The notes under the pieces: model-generated | What the model was told of the DNA's origin: nothing | Databases searched by the model: none | Seen by the model: the letters and a program-made list of their open reading frames with translations, nothing else | Program-made: the position numbers and the translations under genes | Part shown: one piece after another, positions 35,754-44,971 of the stretch | How positions within the stretch are numbered: position 1 is the stretch's first letter | Layout: the number at the start of each line of letters is the position of its first letter | Source of the DNA: Pelagovum pacificum | GTDB taxonomy: Bacteria > Pseudomonadota > Alphaproteobacteria > Rhodobacterales > Rhodobacteraceae | Length of the DNA: 64,000 nucleotides | NCBI RefSeq assembly: GCF_016134045.1 | Contig: NZ_CP065915.1 | Location: forward strand, 496,001 to 560,000 | Direction: 5' to 3'

Positions 35754-36698
35754 TCAGTAGCCGAGGTCCTTGCGGGCCTCGTATTCGCCCATCGGATCGT
35801 CGGCCTGGGTGTAGAGCGTGGATTCGGTCTGGATGAACTTCTCCGGCTCGGTGCCGTCGTTCATGTAGGCATCGAGTGCGTCGAAGGCCGGGCCGGCCAT
35901 GTTCGGCGTCAGCTCGACCGTGGCGTTGGCATCGCCGTCGGCCATGGCGAGGAAGATGTCCGGCACCGCGTCGATGGAGACGATGAGGATGTCGTCGCCG
36001 GGATCGATGCCCGCTTCCTTGATGGCCTGGATCGCGCCAAGGGCCATGTCGTCGTTATGGGCGTAGAGCGCGCAGATGTTGTCGCCGCCACCTTCCGCCT
36101 GAAGGAAGCTCTCCATGACTTCCTTGCCGCCGGAGCGGGTGAAGTCGCCGGTCTGGCTGCGGACGATCTCGATATCGTCGTGACCTTCGATGGCGCTCAG
36201 GAAGCCGTTCGCCCGGTCGATGGCCGGGGACGAGCCGGTGGTGCCCTGAAGCTCGACGACGCGGCACTCGCCCTCGGGCTTGTTGTCGACCAGCCACTGG
36301 CCGGCGACTTCACCCTCGTGGACGAGGTCGGAGCCGACGGCAGTCAGGTAGAGCGACGGATCGCTGTCCACCATCCGGTCGAGCAGGACGACCGGGATCT
36401 CGGCTTCCGCGGCCTCTTCCAGCACGCTGTCCCAGCCGGTCGCCACAACCGGAGCGAGCAGGATCGCGTCGACGCCCTGGGCGACGAAGGACCGGATCGC
36501 TGCAATCTGGTTTTCCTGGCGCTGCTGCGCGTCGGAGAAGCGCAGATCGATGCCGCGCTCTTCGGCCTGTTGCTGCGTGACGGTGGTTTCCGCCGCACGC
36601 CAGCCCGATTCAGACCCGATCTGCGAGAAGCCGATGGTCTGTGCGGTCGCACCTGTAGAGAGCGCAGCCAAGGCTGCACCAAGCAAATATTTCTTCAT
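35754..36698 (-). CDS. ytfQ: galactofuranose-binding periplasmic protein YtfQ
   Basis: This 314-aa binding protein of the CUT2 type has a signal peptide (MKKYLLGAALAALSTGATAQ). The mature sequence is strikingly close to E. coli YtfQ as I recall it. Shared blocks include IGFSQIGSESGWRAAET, IRSFVAQGVDAI, APVVATGW, QTGDFTRSGGKEVMESF, YAHNDDMALGAIQAIKEAGI and ELTPNMAGPAFDAL. YtfQ binds galactofuranose (and galactopyranose) for the YtfQRT-YjfF importer. It is the first gene of the five-gene operon, with a dyad at 36741-36753 in its promoter region. Confidence 0.94.
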   Translation of the reverse strand: MKKYLLGAALAALSTGATAQTIGFSQIGSESGWRAAETTVTQQQAEERGIDLRFSDAQQRQENQIAAIRSFVAQGVDAILLAPVVATGWDSVLEEAAEAEIPVVLLDRMVDSDPSLYLTAVGSDLVHEGEVAGQWLVDNKPEGECRVVELQGTTGSSPAIDRANGFLSAIEGHDDIEIVRSQTGDFTRSGGKEVMESFLQAEGGGDNICALYAHNDDMALGAIQAIKEAGIDPGDDILIVSIDAVPDIFLAMADGDANATVELTPNMAGPAFDALDAYMNDGTEPEKFIQTESTLYTQADDPMGEYEARKDLGY

Positions 36699-36740
36699 GA
36701 TTTCCTCCCAAAAATCTGGCCGGAGCCAAGCGAAGATAAA

Positions 36741-36753
36741 TCATACTATATGA
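36741..36753. promoter_or_regulatory. TCATA-CTA-TATGA dyad upstream of ytfQ
   Basis: Perfect 5-bp arms with a 3-nt centre lie 43 bp upstream of the ytfQ start in an AT-rich patch. Short A/T-rich dyads with a few-base centre are typical FadR/GntR half-site arrangements, so the operon's own GntR protein is the obvious candidate binder. Confidence 0.5.
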
Positions 36754-36897
36754 CTTTAGGCAACGCGAAGTTGTATGCGCGTTTGAACGCACCGAAAGAT
36801 TGAGTTGCCATAGGCCGGCGGAGGGTCGACGCCTTTTCATGGAACGTTCGTGAAGACGCGGCATTGCCCTCTAAGGGACAAGGACGGGGGCGACACA

Positions 36898-37473
36898 ATG
36901 ACAGATCATCCGCTTGAGGGGATCCTCGAAAAGCTCTCCGGGCTCGGCGAGGACGGGGGCAGCGTCGACCTCAAGACGGTCGTCCACACGCTGGAGACAC
37001 GGGGCTTCGGGCCGCTTCTTATGGTGCTCTCGGCACTCATGATGCTGCCGGTCGGCATGTTGCCGGGATTCCCTGCCATCATAGGACTGCTCTTTGTCCT
37101 GTGCGGGGCGCAGATGATCCGGGGCAAATCGGGTGTCTGGATTCCCGACTGGCTCGGGCGGCGCGAGATGCCTGCCGACAAGCTGCGCTCCAGCATCGAC
37201 AAGGTATGGCCCATGGTGCGTCGTCTGCGGAAGGTGATCGGCGAGCGCATGAGCTGGGCTGTTCACGGTACTGCAACACGCCTCATCGCCATCGTGCTGA
37301 TCGTTGCGGGGCTGGCGATGATCGGCTTGGGTTTCGTGCCGGGCCTGCCGTTCGTCCTGGCGCTTCCGGTGCTGCTGTTCGGGATCGGACTGACAGCCGG
37401 CGACGGGCTGGTCGTCGTCGCCGGCTTCGTTCTGTTGCTCCCCGCCGTCGCCGTCGGCTGGATGGGGATCTAG
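36898..37473 (+). CDS. ExoD family membrane protein
   Basis: This 191-aa protein of the ExoD family (PF06055) is named for a Rhizobium gene affecting exopolysaccharide and alkali tolerance. A soluble N-terminus (LEGILEKLSGLGEDG) precedes a hydrophobic block, MVLSALMMLPVGMLPGFPAIIGLLFVLCG. A second hydrophobic half has GLGFVPGLPFVLALPVLLFGIGL, giving four or more membrane segments with the repeated P-G-x-P signature. The ATG at 36898 is preceded by AAGGAC and a G-run. It stands alone between the ytf operon and the SelA-like gene. Molecular function is unknown. Confidence 0.85.
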   Translation: MTDHPLEGILEKLSGLGEDGGSVDLKTVVHTLETRGFGPLLMVLSALMMLPVGMLPGFPAIIGLLFVLCGAQMIRGKSGVWIPDWLGRREMPADKLRSSIDKVWPMVRRLRKVIGERMSWAVHGTATRLIAIVLIVAGLAMIGLGFVPGLPFVLALPVLLFGIGLTAGDGLVVVAGFVLLLPAVAVGWMGI

Positions 37474-37483
37474 GGCAGGGGGC

Positions 37484-38701
37484 TCAACTCAGCCAGTTCA
37501 GATAGGACTCGGTGCCGCCGTTGCGGACATCATCATGCGCCGCCGCTTCGTCGATCTCGACGGCGGACTTGTCCGAGAGGACGCGGGTCAGGGCATCGCG
37601 GACGAGCGCAGCCTGTCCGTCGGTCAGGTTGCAGGGGTCGAGATCGAAGTAGCCCTTCTCGACCTCGTGGCCGCGCACGACGATCGGTGGATCCTGCCGG
37701 CCGAAGGCGACGGCGAACTGCGCGGCAGACGCTCCGGCTACGGCGGGGTCAACCCAGACCCGCAACCGCTCGAGCGGGTTGTCCGTCGGGTCGGGCAGGG
37801 CCTTGGCGGTGATGCCGGGCAGGTCGGCGACTGCCTCGCTCCACATCTGTAGGGCTTCGGTTTCCCTGGCGCGGATGGCGGCGTGATCGCGCTCCAGCCA
37901 CTGCTCCATCGCGGCGATGCTACCGGCGATGCTTTCCTTGCCGATCTTCATGCCCCGGCCGATGCCGATGTTCTGCAGATAGGCCGCGCGGACGAGGTCC
38001 TTGCGCCCGGCAACGATGCCCGACGTCGGACCGCCCATGAACTTGTGACCGGAATAGATGGCGATATCGGCGCCCTTCGCGATCATGCCGGTCAGGTCAT
38101 ACTCGGAGGCGGCATCGACGATCACCGGTACGCCCTTGGCATGAGCGATCTTGATGAACGTCTCGAGCGGCATCATTCCGTAGTCGACCACATGGTGCGA
38201 CACGACATAGAGCGCCGCCGCCGCGCCTTCGAGCGCGGCCTCGAGTTGATAGTCGCGGGTCTGGGTTGACTGGCCGAAAACATGGACCTTGCCACCGACG
38301 AGGGTGATCGCCTGGCTGACCGGTGCGCCGTATTCGCAGAGGTGGCCCATCTGGACCGCGACACCGTTATCGGGACCAGCGCCCTCGGGCAGCGCTTCGA
38401 CCTTGGCCGGATCGAGCCCGGTGAGGCAGCCGGCCACCGAAAGCGAAATGCCGGCGCTGGCCGACGCGGTGAGGAAGCCCGCCTCTGCACCCGTCAGGCG
38501 CGCGATCGTCTCCGAAGCTTGGGCCTGCAGCTCATGTATCTTGGCGAAGCGCGGCATCGCCGCGGCCGTCGCTTCGGCCACGCGCTTCGTGGTGACGGAG
38601 CCGCCAAGAGCGGTCATCGTGCCGGACACGTTGACGACGCGGCTCAGCCCGTTGGCATCGTGCCAGCTCCAGTCGACGCCGTATTCTTCATTTCGCAACA
38701 T
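37484..38701 (-). CDS. SelA-like PLP-dependent enzyme (ammonia-lyase type)
   Basis: This 405-aa fold-type I PLP enzyme belongs to the SelA-related family that includes D-glucosaminate-6-phosphate ammonia lyase. The internal-aldimine Lys is Lys220 in YSGHKFMGGPTSG and the pyridine-binding Asp is Asp196 in VIVDAASE. The N-terminal VINVSGT-like block is RVVNVSGTMTALGGS. A true SelA role (selenocysteine tRNA) is unlikely, since no selB or tRNA-Sec is nearby. The neighbours are a divergent IclR regulator, RidA and a COG3964 amidohydrolase. Expected reaction: PLP-dependent beta-elimination of an amino acid or amino sugar acid. Confidence 0.85.
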   Translation of the reverse strand: MLRNEEYGVDWSWHDANGLSRVVNVSGTMTALGGSVTTKRVAEATAAAMPRFAKIHELQAQASETIARLTGAEAGFLTASASAGISLSVAGCLTGLDPAKVEALPEGAGPDNGVAVQMGHLCEYGAPVSQAITLVGGKVHVFGQSTQTRDYQLEAALEGAAAALYVVSHHVVDYGMMPLETFIKIAHAKGVPVIVDAASEYDLTGMIAKGADIAIYSGHKFMGGPTSGIVAGRKDLVRAAYLQNIGIGRGMKIGKESIAGSIAAMEQWLERDHAAIRARETEALQMWSEAVADLPGITAKALPDPTDNPLERLRVWVDPAVAGASAAQFAVAFGRQDPPIVVRGHEVEKGYFDLDPCNLTDGQAALVRDALTRVLSDKSAVEIDEAAAHDDVRNGGTESYLNWLS

Positions 38702-38771
38702 TCGAATCCCCTTTCGGGCTTGTCTCGAGTTCCACAGTTATGCTTGTTGTTTCGCGTTAATGGAGGCCATT

Positions 38772-39545
38772 ATGACCGTTCAGAAACGCGGCAGGACCAG
38801 CGGCATCGATCGTGCGCTGCAAATCCTTGATATCCTGACCGAGCGACACGGTCCGATGACCGGCTACCAACTCGCCAAGGTGACCGGGGCTCCGCCGTCG
38901 ACGATCTACAAGCTGGTCGAAGAGCTGATCGAACGGTCGATGCTGGTCCGCACCGGAGACGACCGTATCTGGCTCGGCCCCCGGCTGATGCGATACGGGC
39001 TGGCTTACCGCGCACGGATGAGCGCCTTCGGCGAGGCTGAGCGCGCGATGTTCGCCCTGAACGAGCGCGTGCGCGAGATGGTCCAGATCTGCGCGCGGGA
39101 CGAAGGCATGATGCAGGTCGTCGCGATGGCCGAGGGCTCTGCCGGGCCGTTCCGCGTGACCTCTGACGTCGGCACGCGTGTGCCCCTGAACTGGACCGCG
39201 TCGGGGCGCCTGCTGGTCGGACACTTGCCCGACCGCGCTCGGCTTGAAGTGTTCCGCACTCATGCGCGCCCCTCGAACACTGGACTTGCCGAAACCGACC
39301 CGGACCGGTTGGCCGAGATCAGCCGTGTCGACTTCGTCGATGGTTTGTCGGTCCAGATCGACACCTCCGAGGACCAGGTGGCGTGCATCGCCGCCCCGAT
39401 CCGCGACCTCGACGGCACTTGTCGGTTGACCATGTCGGTCGTCATGCCGAAGCACCGCGTGCAGGAGAAGTTCGACCTGGTCGCGAGGGAAGTGCGGGCT
39501 GCCGCCCGCGATGTCGAACGTTCGCTGGGGCTGCATCACGGCTGA
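38772..39545 (+). CDS. IclR family transcriptional regulator
   Basis: The 257-aa regulator has a winged HTH (QLAKVTGAPPSTIYKLVEELIERSM) and the IclR effector domain, with LNWTASGRLLVGHLPD and VDGLSVQIDTSEDQVACIAAPIRD. GGAGG at 38762-38766 sits 5 bp before the ATG at 38772. An in-frame ATG at 38760 lies on top of that site and is rejected. It is divergent from the SelA-like gene (70-bp gap) and overlaps the convergent RidA gene by 10 bp. It probably controls both arms of the unit. Confidence 0.9.
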   Translation: MTVQKRGRTSGIDRALQILDILTERHGPMTGYQLAKVTGAPPSTIYKLVEELIERSMLVRTGDDRIWLGPRLMRYGLAYRARMSAFGEAERAMFALNERVREMVQICARDEGMMQVVAMAEGSAGPFRVTSDVGTRVPLNWTASGRLLVGHLPDRARLEVFRTHARPSNTGLAETDPDRLAEISRVDFVDGLSVQIDTSEDQVACIAAPIRDLDGTCRLTMSVVMPKHRVQEKFDLVAREVRAAARDVERSLGLHHG

Positions 39546-40030
39546 TCTTGCTCGGCCGCTCCGAAGATCGCCTCGATTTCGACGGTGATCCGGTTCGGCA
39601 GAGATCCCACTCCGAAGGCCGAGCGGGCGTGGATGCCCGACTTGCCGAAGACTTCGGCCAACAGGTTCGACGCGCCATCGATCACGAAGGGATGCTTCTC
39701 GAAGTCGGGATCGGCATTTACCATCCCAAGCAGTTTCACGACGCTGCCGACCTTGTCGAGCGAGCCGAGTGCGTCTCTCAACGCCGCAAGAATGTTGATA
39801 GCGACGAGGCGCGCATGGTCTCGCGCCTCTTCAGCGGTGACTTCCGAGCCGACCTTACCGCGCAGCAACGTGCCGTCCGCCTGCACCGGGCCCTGGCCCG
39901 AGACGTAGATCAAGTTGCCTTCGCGCCGGACATTGCAGAACGACCCGATCGGGTTCGGCGCCCGCCCGGGCAGAACGAGCCCAAGCTCCTTAAGACGCGA
40001 TTCCGGTGTCGTGGTCAGCTCAACGGTCAT
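39536..40030 (-). CDS. RidA family protein (enamine/imine deaminase)
   Basis: RidA proteins hydrolyse reactive enamine/imine intermediates, such as 2-aminoacrylate, that PLP ammonia-lyases release. The 164-aa product has the family blocks NLIYVSGQGPVQADG, GKVGSEVTAEEARDHAR and HARSAFGVGSLPNRITVEIEA, where the Arg of HARSAFGV aligns with the catalytic Arg of classical RidA. GAGGA precedes the ATG at 40030. It overlaps the upstream ATPase gene and is the last gene of the minus-strand peptide-importer operon. The presence of a PLP lyase next door makes a dedicated detoxifying or accelerating role likely. Confidence 0.9.
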   Translation of the reverse strand: MTVELTTTPESRLKELGLVLPGRAPNPIGSFCNVRREGNLIYVSGQGPVQADGTLLRGKVGSEVTAEEARDHARLVAINILAALRDALGSLDKVGSVVKLLGMVNADPDFEKHPFVIDGASNLLAEVFGKSGIHARSAFGVGSLPNRITVEIEAIFGAAEQDQP

Positions 40031-40982
40031 AAATGTCCTCAAAACGTTTGCAGTAGGTCAGGTGGTCAGCGCCAGCTGACAGCGGCTCGGGGCGCCCGTC
40101 GGCGCAGATATCTGTGGCGTGCTGACAGCGGGTCCGGAACACGCAGCCCGACGGCGGCGCGAGCGGCGACGGAATATCCCCGGTTAGATGCTCCCGCGCA
40201 CGGACGGCTCTCGGGTCTGGCATCGGGATCGCCGAATTCAGGGCCCGCGTGTAGGGATGTGCCGGATCGCTATGAATATCGCCGACCGGGCCCAGCTCCA
40301 TCATTCGACCGAGGTACATGACTGCAACGCGGTCGCAGAGGTAGTTCACCACCGACAGGTCGTGCGCGATGAACAACATCGTCAGGTTCCGACGCTCGCG
40401 CAGGTCCAAGAGCAGGTTCAGAACCTGCGCCTGGATCGAAACGTCGAGCGCGGAGACGCTCTCGTCTGCCACGATGAACTCGGGCTCGAGCGCGAGGGCA
40501 CGTGCGATGCCGATCCGTTGACGCTGCCCGCCGGAGAAGGCGTGCGGGTAGCGGTCCATGTAATCGGCATTCAGCCCGACCTCTTCGAGAAGTGCGGCGA
40601 CGCGGTCGCGCCGCTCCTTGCGAGTGCCGATCCCGTAGGCCTTGAGCCCTTCGGCGATCAGGTCTCCGACCTTCAGCCGCGGGTTCAGCGACGACACCGG
40701 ATCCTGGAAGATGATCTGCATCCGCCGCCGCATCTCGCGCATGTCGGTGCTGGACAGCGTGGTGAGGTCGGTGCCGTCGAAATGAATGTTGCCCGAAGTC
40801 GGTTCGATCAGCCGCAGCAGCGTCCGTCCCAACGTTGTCTTGCCGGAGCCGCTTTCACCCACAAGCCCGACGATCGAGCCGCGCGGAACGTCAAAGCTGA
40901 CGTCATCGACTGCGTGAACAGTGCCAGAAGGCGTGTTGAACTGCTTGGTGAGGTTCCGGATTTCAAGGAGGTTGTCCGTCAT
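40020..40982 (-). CDS. peptide ABC transporter ATP-binding protein (OppF/DppF type)
   Basis: This 320-aa ATPase has Walker [11 protein letters not shown]-loop [14 protein letters not shown], signature [15 protein letters not shown] and Walker [13 protein letters not shown]. The C-terminal oligopeptide-type motif follows, with [10 protein letters not shown] and the cysteine-containing [14 protein letters not shown], thought to bind an Fe-S cluster in this family. The ATG at 40982 overlaps the OppD-type stop (ATGA). It partners the OppD-type ATPase at 40979-41977. Confidence 0.93.
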   Translation of the reverse strand: MTDNLLEIRNLTKQFNTPSGTVHAVDDVSFDVPRGSIVGLVGESGSGKTTLGRTLLRLIEPTSGNIHFDGTDLTTLSSTDMREMRRRMQIIFQDPVSSLNPRLKVGDLIAEGLKAYGIGTRKERRDRVAALLEEVGLNADYMDRYPHAFSGGQRQRIGIARALALEPEFIVADESVSALDVSIQAQVLNLLLDLRERRNLTMLFIAHDLSVVNYLCDRVAVMYLGRMMELGPVGDIHSDPAHPYTRALNSAIPMPDPRAVRAREHLTGDIPSPLAPPSGCVFRTRCQHATDICADGRPEPLSAGADHLTYCKRFEDIYDR

Positions 40983-41977
40983 GCCGCCCCCGCGAAGTCG
41001 TGGATGCAGGCGGCGAGGTGCGCCGGCGCCTTCCTCTCCAGGTGAACTGGTTCGCGGCAGCGGTCCTCGGCCAGCGGGCATCGCGGCGCAAAGGCGCACC
41101 CGGGCGGCAGGGCGTTGGGCGGCGGCACAGTGCCGGGAATCGGCACGAGCTTGCCCTGAAGTGCCGGGTCGGGCCGCGGGATCGAGTTGAGCAGACCCTG
41201 AGTATACGGATGGCTCGGCTGGTCGAACAGGTCCAGCACGCCGGCCTGCTCGACAACCGCGCCGGCATACATGACGGCCACGTCGTCGGCCATTTCGGCG
41301 ACGACGCCCATGTCGTGGGTGATGAACAGCACCGACATGCCGAGGTCCTTCTGAAGCCGCCGCATGAGGTCCAGGATCTGCGCCTGGATCGTCACGTCGA
41401 GCGCGGTCGTCGGCTCGTCCGCGATCAGCAGCGCAGGATTGCAGATCATCGCCATCGCGATCATCACCCGCTGACGCATGCCTCCGGACATCTCGTGCGG
41501 GTAGGTGTCGATGCGGTTGGCGGCACCGGGGATCTCGACCAGCTCCAACATCTCGATCACGCGCTTGCGCCGCGCCGCGCCGTTGATGCCTTCGTGCAGC
41601 AGAAGCATCTCGCCGATCTGGTCGCCGACCGTAAACAGCGGGTTCAGCGACGACATCGGTTCCTGGAAGATCATCGAGATGCCGGGACCGCGCAGCGCTC
41701 GGAAGCCGGCGGGGTCGAGGGCGCGCAGGTCATGCCTGACGCCGTCCCGTCCGGTGAAGTGCATCTCGCCGGACAGCACCCGGCCGCTCGGCGGCAGCAG
41801 TCCCATCAATGCGAGTGACGTCACCGACTTGCCTGAGCCGCTTTCCCCGACGAGCGCCAGCGTCCGTCCGCGCTCGAGCGAGAAGCTGACTTCGCGCAGC
41901 GCTGTAACGGACTTGTCGCCCTTGCCGAACCCGACCTGAAGCCGGTCGACCTCGAGGATAGTCTCGCCGCCGCTCAT
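40979..41977 (-). CDS. peptide ABC transporter ATP-binding protein (OppD/DppD type)
   Basis: This 332-aa ATPase has Walker [11 protein letters not shown]-loop [14 protein letters not shown], signature [14 protein letters not shown], Walker [13 protein letters not shown] and C-terminal [14 protein letters not shown]. The ATG at 41977 overlaps the stop of the COG3964 amidohydrolase gene, so the amidohydrolase is translationally embedded in the transporter operon. Confidence 0.93.
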   Translation of the reverse strand: MSGGETILEVDRLQVGFGKGDKSVTALREVSFSLERGRTLALVGESGSGKSVTSLALMGLLPPSGRVLSGEMHFTGRDGVRHDLRALDPAGFRALRGPGISMIFQEPMSSLNPLFTVGDQIGEMLLLHEGINGAARRKRVIEMLELVEIPGAANRIDTYPHEMSGGMRQRVMIAMAMICNPALLIADEPTTALDVTIQAQILDLMRRLQKDLGMSVLFITHDMGVVAEMADDVAVMYAGAVVEQAGVLDLFDQPSHPYTQGLLNSIPRPDPALQGKLVPIPGTVPPPNALPPGCAFAPRCPLAEDRCREPVHLERKAPAHLAACIHDFAGAA

Positions 41978-43089
41978 GGCAACCGCCGCGCGGCGTCCTG
42001 CCATTCGGCGCCAAGCACGGTGCCGCGCGGCTCGAACACTTTATCCATGACCATCGCGTTGCCCTGGCTGTCGAGCACTTCGATTTCGCTTTCGACCAGG
42101 TCGAAAACCGTGAAGTCGGCCCGCTCGCCCGGCGTCAGCCCGTCGGCGCCCGGCAGGTCCAGGACCGAGCGCGGCGCGTTGGTGGAGGCCTGCATCACAT
42201 CCTCGAACGGCAGCCCGACAGCCAGCAGCTTCGACATGGTTGTCGCCATGTCGTAGACCGGCTTTTCCATCGAGTGCTTGTGCAGATCGGTCGAGATCGA
42301 GAAGGGGCGGAGCCCGTCGGCGATGCTCTCGCGCGCCGTGCGGAAGTTGAACGAGGCGCCGCCATGGCCGATGTCCATCAGGATGCCGCGCTCTGCCAGG
42401 TCCTGCGCCATGCGGAACAGTGCCTGGGTGTCGCGGATCGAGCCGGCCGGTTTGCCGTTGAAACAGTGCGTGACGATGTCGCCGGGCGTCAGGATTTCGA
42501 ACACTTCGTCGATCAGCGGGGGCGGCTCGCCGACGTGTACCATCAGCGGCAGGTTGGTCATCTCTGCCACCCGCTTGGCAATCTTCGCCGGTGTAATGCC
42601 CCAACTGCCGACGATGACACCGGAGGCCCGCACCTTGATCCCGCAGATCACATCGCGGTTCGCCTCGATTACCTCGAGCGTCTTGTCGATGTCGATCGAG
42701 CGCCAGTCCTGAAGCTCGGGCACACGGTTGCAGGCGACAAGGCCGATCGAGCCGATATTGAGGAACGCCTTGATCGTCTCGGCCTGCGGCTCGATCACGT
42801 ATTCCCGGAGCCCGTGAAAGCTGGCCTCGCCGGCGCTGCCCGCGTCGGCCATAGAGGTGACGCCGGTCGGGCGACCCGCTTCGGATGCCCGGATCGAGAT
42901 GTCGGTGCCGCCGTGCCAGACGTGCACGTGCAGGTCGCTCCAGCCGGGCGACAGCCAGGCACCCTTGAGGTCGAGGTCCTGCGCGCCGTCGATCGGGCCG
43001 GCTGCGACCTTGCCCTCGTCATCGACGAAGATCGTGTCGGCGGTGGTGTCGAAGGCCACTGTTTTGAAGTTTGTGAGTTTCAGGGACAT
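41974..43089 (-). CDS. amidohydrolase/deacetylase-type metallohydrolase (COG3964)
   Basis: This 371-aa amidohydrolase-superfamily protein is of the COG3964 type (EF_0837/Atu3266-like). Binuclear metal-site residues are visible: His54 and His56 in DLHVHVWHGG, probable carboxylated Lys152 in CGIKVRASG, His185 in MVHVGEPPP, His208 in VTHCFNGK and Asp268 in STDLHKH. Characterised members hydrolyse acylated alpha-hydroxy acids (acetyl-mandelate), though this may not be physiological. The family is known to cluster with SelA-related PLP enzymes, as here. It probably removes an acyl group from, or opens a ring of, the imported substrate before the PLP step. Confidence 0.87.
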   Translation of the reverse strand: MSLKLTNFKTVAFDTTADTIFVDDEGKVAAGPIDGAQDLDLKGAWLSPGWSDLHVHVWHGGTDISIRASEAGRPTGVTSMADAGSAGEASFHGLREYVIEPQAETIKAFLNIGSIGLVACNRVPELQDWRSIDIDKTLEVIEANRDVICGIKVRASGVIVGSWGITPAKIAKRVAEMTNLPLMVHVGEPPPLIDEVFEILTPGDIVTHCFNGKPAGSIRDTQALFRMAQDLAERGILMDIGHGGASFNFRTARESIADGLRPFSISTDLHKHSMEKPVYDMATTMSKLLAVGLPFEDVMQASTNAPRSVLDLPGADGLTPGERADFTVFDLVESEIEVLDSQGNAMVMDKVFEPRGTVLGAEWQDAARRLP

Positions 43090-43093
43090 GGAC

Positions 43094-43963
43094 TTACGTC
43101 TCCTTGGCAAGCCGGGGGTCCAGCGCGTCGCGCAGGCCGTCGCCGACGATCTGCAGCGTCAGCACGGACAGGGCGATTGCGGCGCCGGGGATGAGGATCA
43201 GGAAGAAAGCGTTGTCGATATACTGGCGGCCCTCGTTCACCATCGTGCCCCAGGTCGGCGTGGTCGGGTCGATCCCGACGCCGAGGAAAGACAGCCCGGC
43301 TTCGGCGAGCATCGCGTAGGCGAAGATGAAGGTGGCCTGCACCAGAATCGGCGAGACGATGTTGCGCAGCACATGGGTGACCATGATCGACGGCGTCCGC
43401 GTGCCGAGCGCGACGGCCGCCTCGACGTAGGGCAATTCGCGGATGACGAGCGTCGAGGCCCGCACGATGCGCGCGATGCGCGGCGCGTAGACGATCGAGA
43501 GCGCCAGGATCACGTTGCCCATCGAGCCGCCGAAGATCGCGACGAGTGAGAGTGCCAGCAGGATGTCCGGGAATGCCATCATCGCATCGATCAACCGCGA
43601 CAGCGGTGTGTCGAGCCGACGGAAGAAGCCGGCGACCAGCCCGATCACGATGCCGACGGTCGAGGACAAGGCTGCGACACCGAGCCCGATACCGAGAGAC
43701 ACCTGTCCCGCCAGCATCAGCCGCCCGAGCACGTCCCGCCCGAAGGCATCGGCCCCGAAGGCATAGCCATCCTCGCCCGGTGGTGTCAGCCGGCTTCGGA
43801 CCGACATGCCGCCCGGGTCGGTGATCCCGAACGCCGGCAGCAGGAACGATGTGGCGACGACCAAAAGGAACAGCACCAGCGCGACCAGCACCGTCGGTCG
43901 GGCGGCGAGTTGCCGGATCAGGCCGGGCGGTGCGGAGGAAGCGGAAGAAGCGGAGCCGGCCAT
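43094..43963 (-). CDS. peptide ABC transporter permease (OppC/DppC type)
   Basis: This 289-aa permease has an N-terminal low-complexity Ala/Ser tail, then about six membrane segments. FGADAFGRDVLGRLMLAG is the DppC-type entry block and ELPYVEAAVALGTRTPSIMVTHVLRN is the EAA loop. The frame is open upstream to 44425, but the ATG at 43963 overlaps the stop of the preceding permease (TGATG). It forms a heterodimer with the OppB-type protein. Confidence 0.92.
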   Translation of the reverse strand: MAGSASSASSAPPGLIRQLAARPTVLVALVLFLLVVATSFLLPAFGITDPGGMSVRSRLTPPGEDGYAFGADAFGRDVLGRLMLAGQVSLGIGLGVAALSSTVGIVIGLVAGFFRRLDTPLSRLIDAMMAFPDILLALSLVAIFGGSMGNVILALSIVYAPRIARIVRASTLVIRELPYVEAAVALGTRTPSIMVTHVLRNIVSPILVQATFIFAYAMLAEAGLSFLGVGIDPTTPTWGTMVNEGRQYIDNAFFLILIPGAAIALSVLTLQIVGDGLRDALDPRLAKET

Positions 43964-44904
43964 CAGTATTTCACCCGTTTGTCGACCACGAGGTAGAGAA
44001 GGTCCGTCACGAGGTTCACCAGCACGTAGAGTGCGGCAACCACGATGAGCGTGCCCTGGATCACCGGGTAATCCCGGCGCAGCACGGCGTTGACCACGAG
44101 GTTGCCGAGGCCGGGCAGGTTGAACACCCGCTCCGTTACGACGGCGCCGGATACAAGCAGCGCGAAGGTCAGGCCCACGACCGTGATAATGGGGATGCCA
44201 GCGTTCTTCAGCGCGTGCCGCAGCACGACGCGCCGTTCGGTCATGCCCTTGGCACGGGCGGTGCGGACGTAGTCCTCGCCGAGGATGTCCAGCATCGAGG
44301 CGCGCGTGAAGCGCAGGATCAAAGCGGAGTTCGTGATCCCCAGCGTGATCGCCGGAAGGATCAGGTGACGCATCCGCTCGGCAAAGTCGGCATCTGGTCC
44401 GCCGTAGCCCGATACGGGGAACCATCCGAGATCGGTGGCGAGGTAGCGTTGGAAGATCAGCCCGGTGAGGAAGCTCGGTACACTGGCGGCCAACATGGCG
44501 CTCGTCACCGACATCTGGTCTCCGACGGAGCCGCGCCGGTAGGCGGCCCAGATGCCGATCGGCGTCGCGATGAACAGCGCGACCAACAGCGAAAACAGCG
44601 CCAGGAAAATCGAAGGTTCGGCTCGGCTGGCCAGGACTTCGGTTACCGGCATGTTGAAGAAGAGCGAAGAGCCGAGATCGCCGCGCATCGCGTTGACCAG
44701 GAAGGTGCCGTATTGCACGAGGATCGGCCGGTCGAGCCCCAGGCGCACCCTGAGGTCGTCGACCTCTTCGGGGGTCGCATCAGGGCCCAGCATCAGTGAC
44801 GCGGGATCGCCCGGTGCAAGGCGCACGAGAATGAAGGCGATGGTCAGCACCAGGAAGATGACGACCAGCATCCCGATCAGGCGTTGTGTCAGATATTTCC
44901 GCAT
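43963..44904 (-). CDS. peptide ABC transporter permease (OppB/DppB type)
   Basis: This 313-aa permease begins MRKYLTQRLIGMLVVIFLVLTIAF and has the typical large periplasmic region PGDPASLMLGPDATPEEVDDLRVRLGLDRPILVQY. The EAA loop is EDYVRTARAKGMTERRVVLRHALKN. A GTG at 44907 directly precedes the ATG at 44904. I use the ATG. It lies 67 bp downstream of the binding-protein gene in the same operon. Confidence 0.92.
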   Translation of the reverse strand: MRKYLTQRLIGMLVVIFLVLTIAFILVRLAPGDPASLMLGPDATPEEVDDLRVRLGLDRPILVQYGTFLVNAMRGDLGSSLFFNMPVTEVLASRAEPSIFLALFSLLVALFIATPIGIWAAYRRGSVGDQMSVTSAMLAASVPSFLTGLIFQRYLATDLGWFPVSGYGGPDADFAERMRHLILPAITLGITNSALILRFTRASMLDILGEDYVRTARAKGMTERRVVLRHALKNAGIPIITVVGLTFALLVSGAVVTERVFNLPGLGNLVVNAVLRRDYPVIQGTLIVVAALYVLVNLVTDLLYLVVDKRVKY

Positions 44905-44971
44905 CACGAACCGTCTGGAGAAAAGTGTGGCGGCCCCGTGGGAGGTCGGGGCCGCCGGTCAGTCTGTCAGG

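Noticed and set aside
36057..36803. 248-codon plus-strand frame opposite ytfQ
   Set aside because: It is antisense to a nearly certain YtfQ gene and shows no family features.
37484..38701. Selenocysteine synthase (selA) for the SelA-like gene
   Set aside because: No selB, selD or tRNA-Sec is nearby, the length is shorter than classical SelA, and the context is catabolic, so an ammonia-lyase-type enzyme is more likely.
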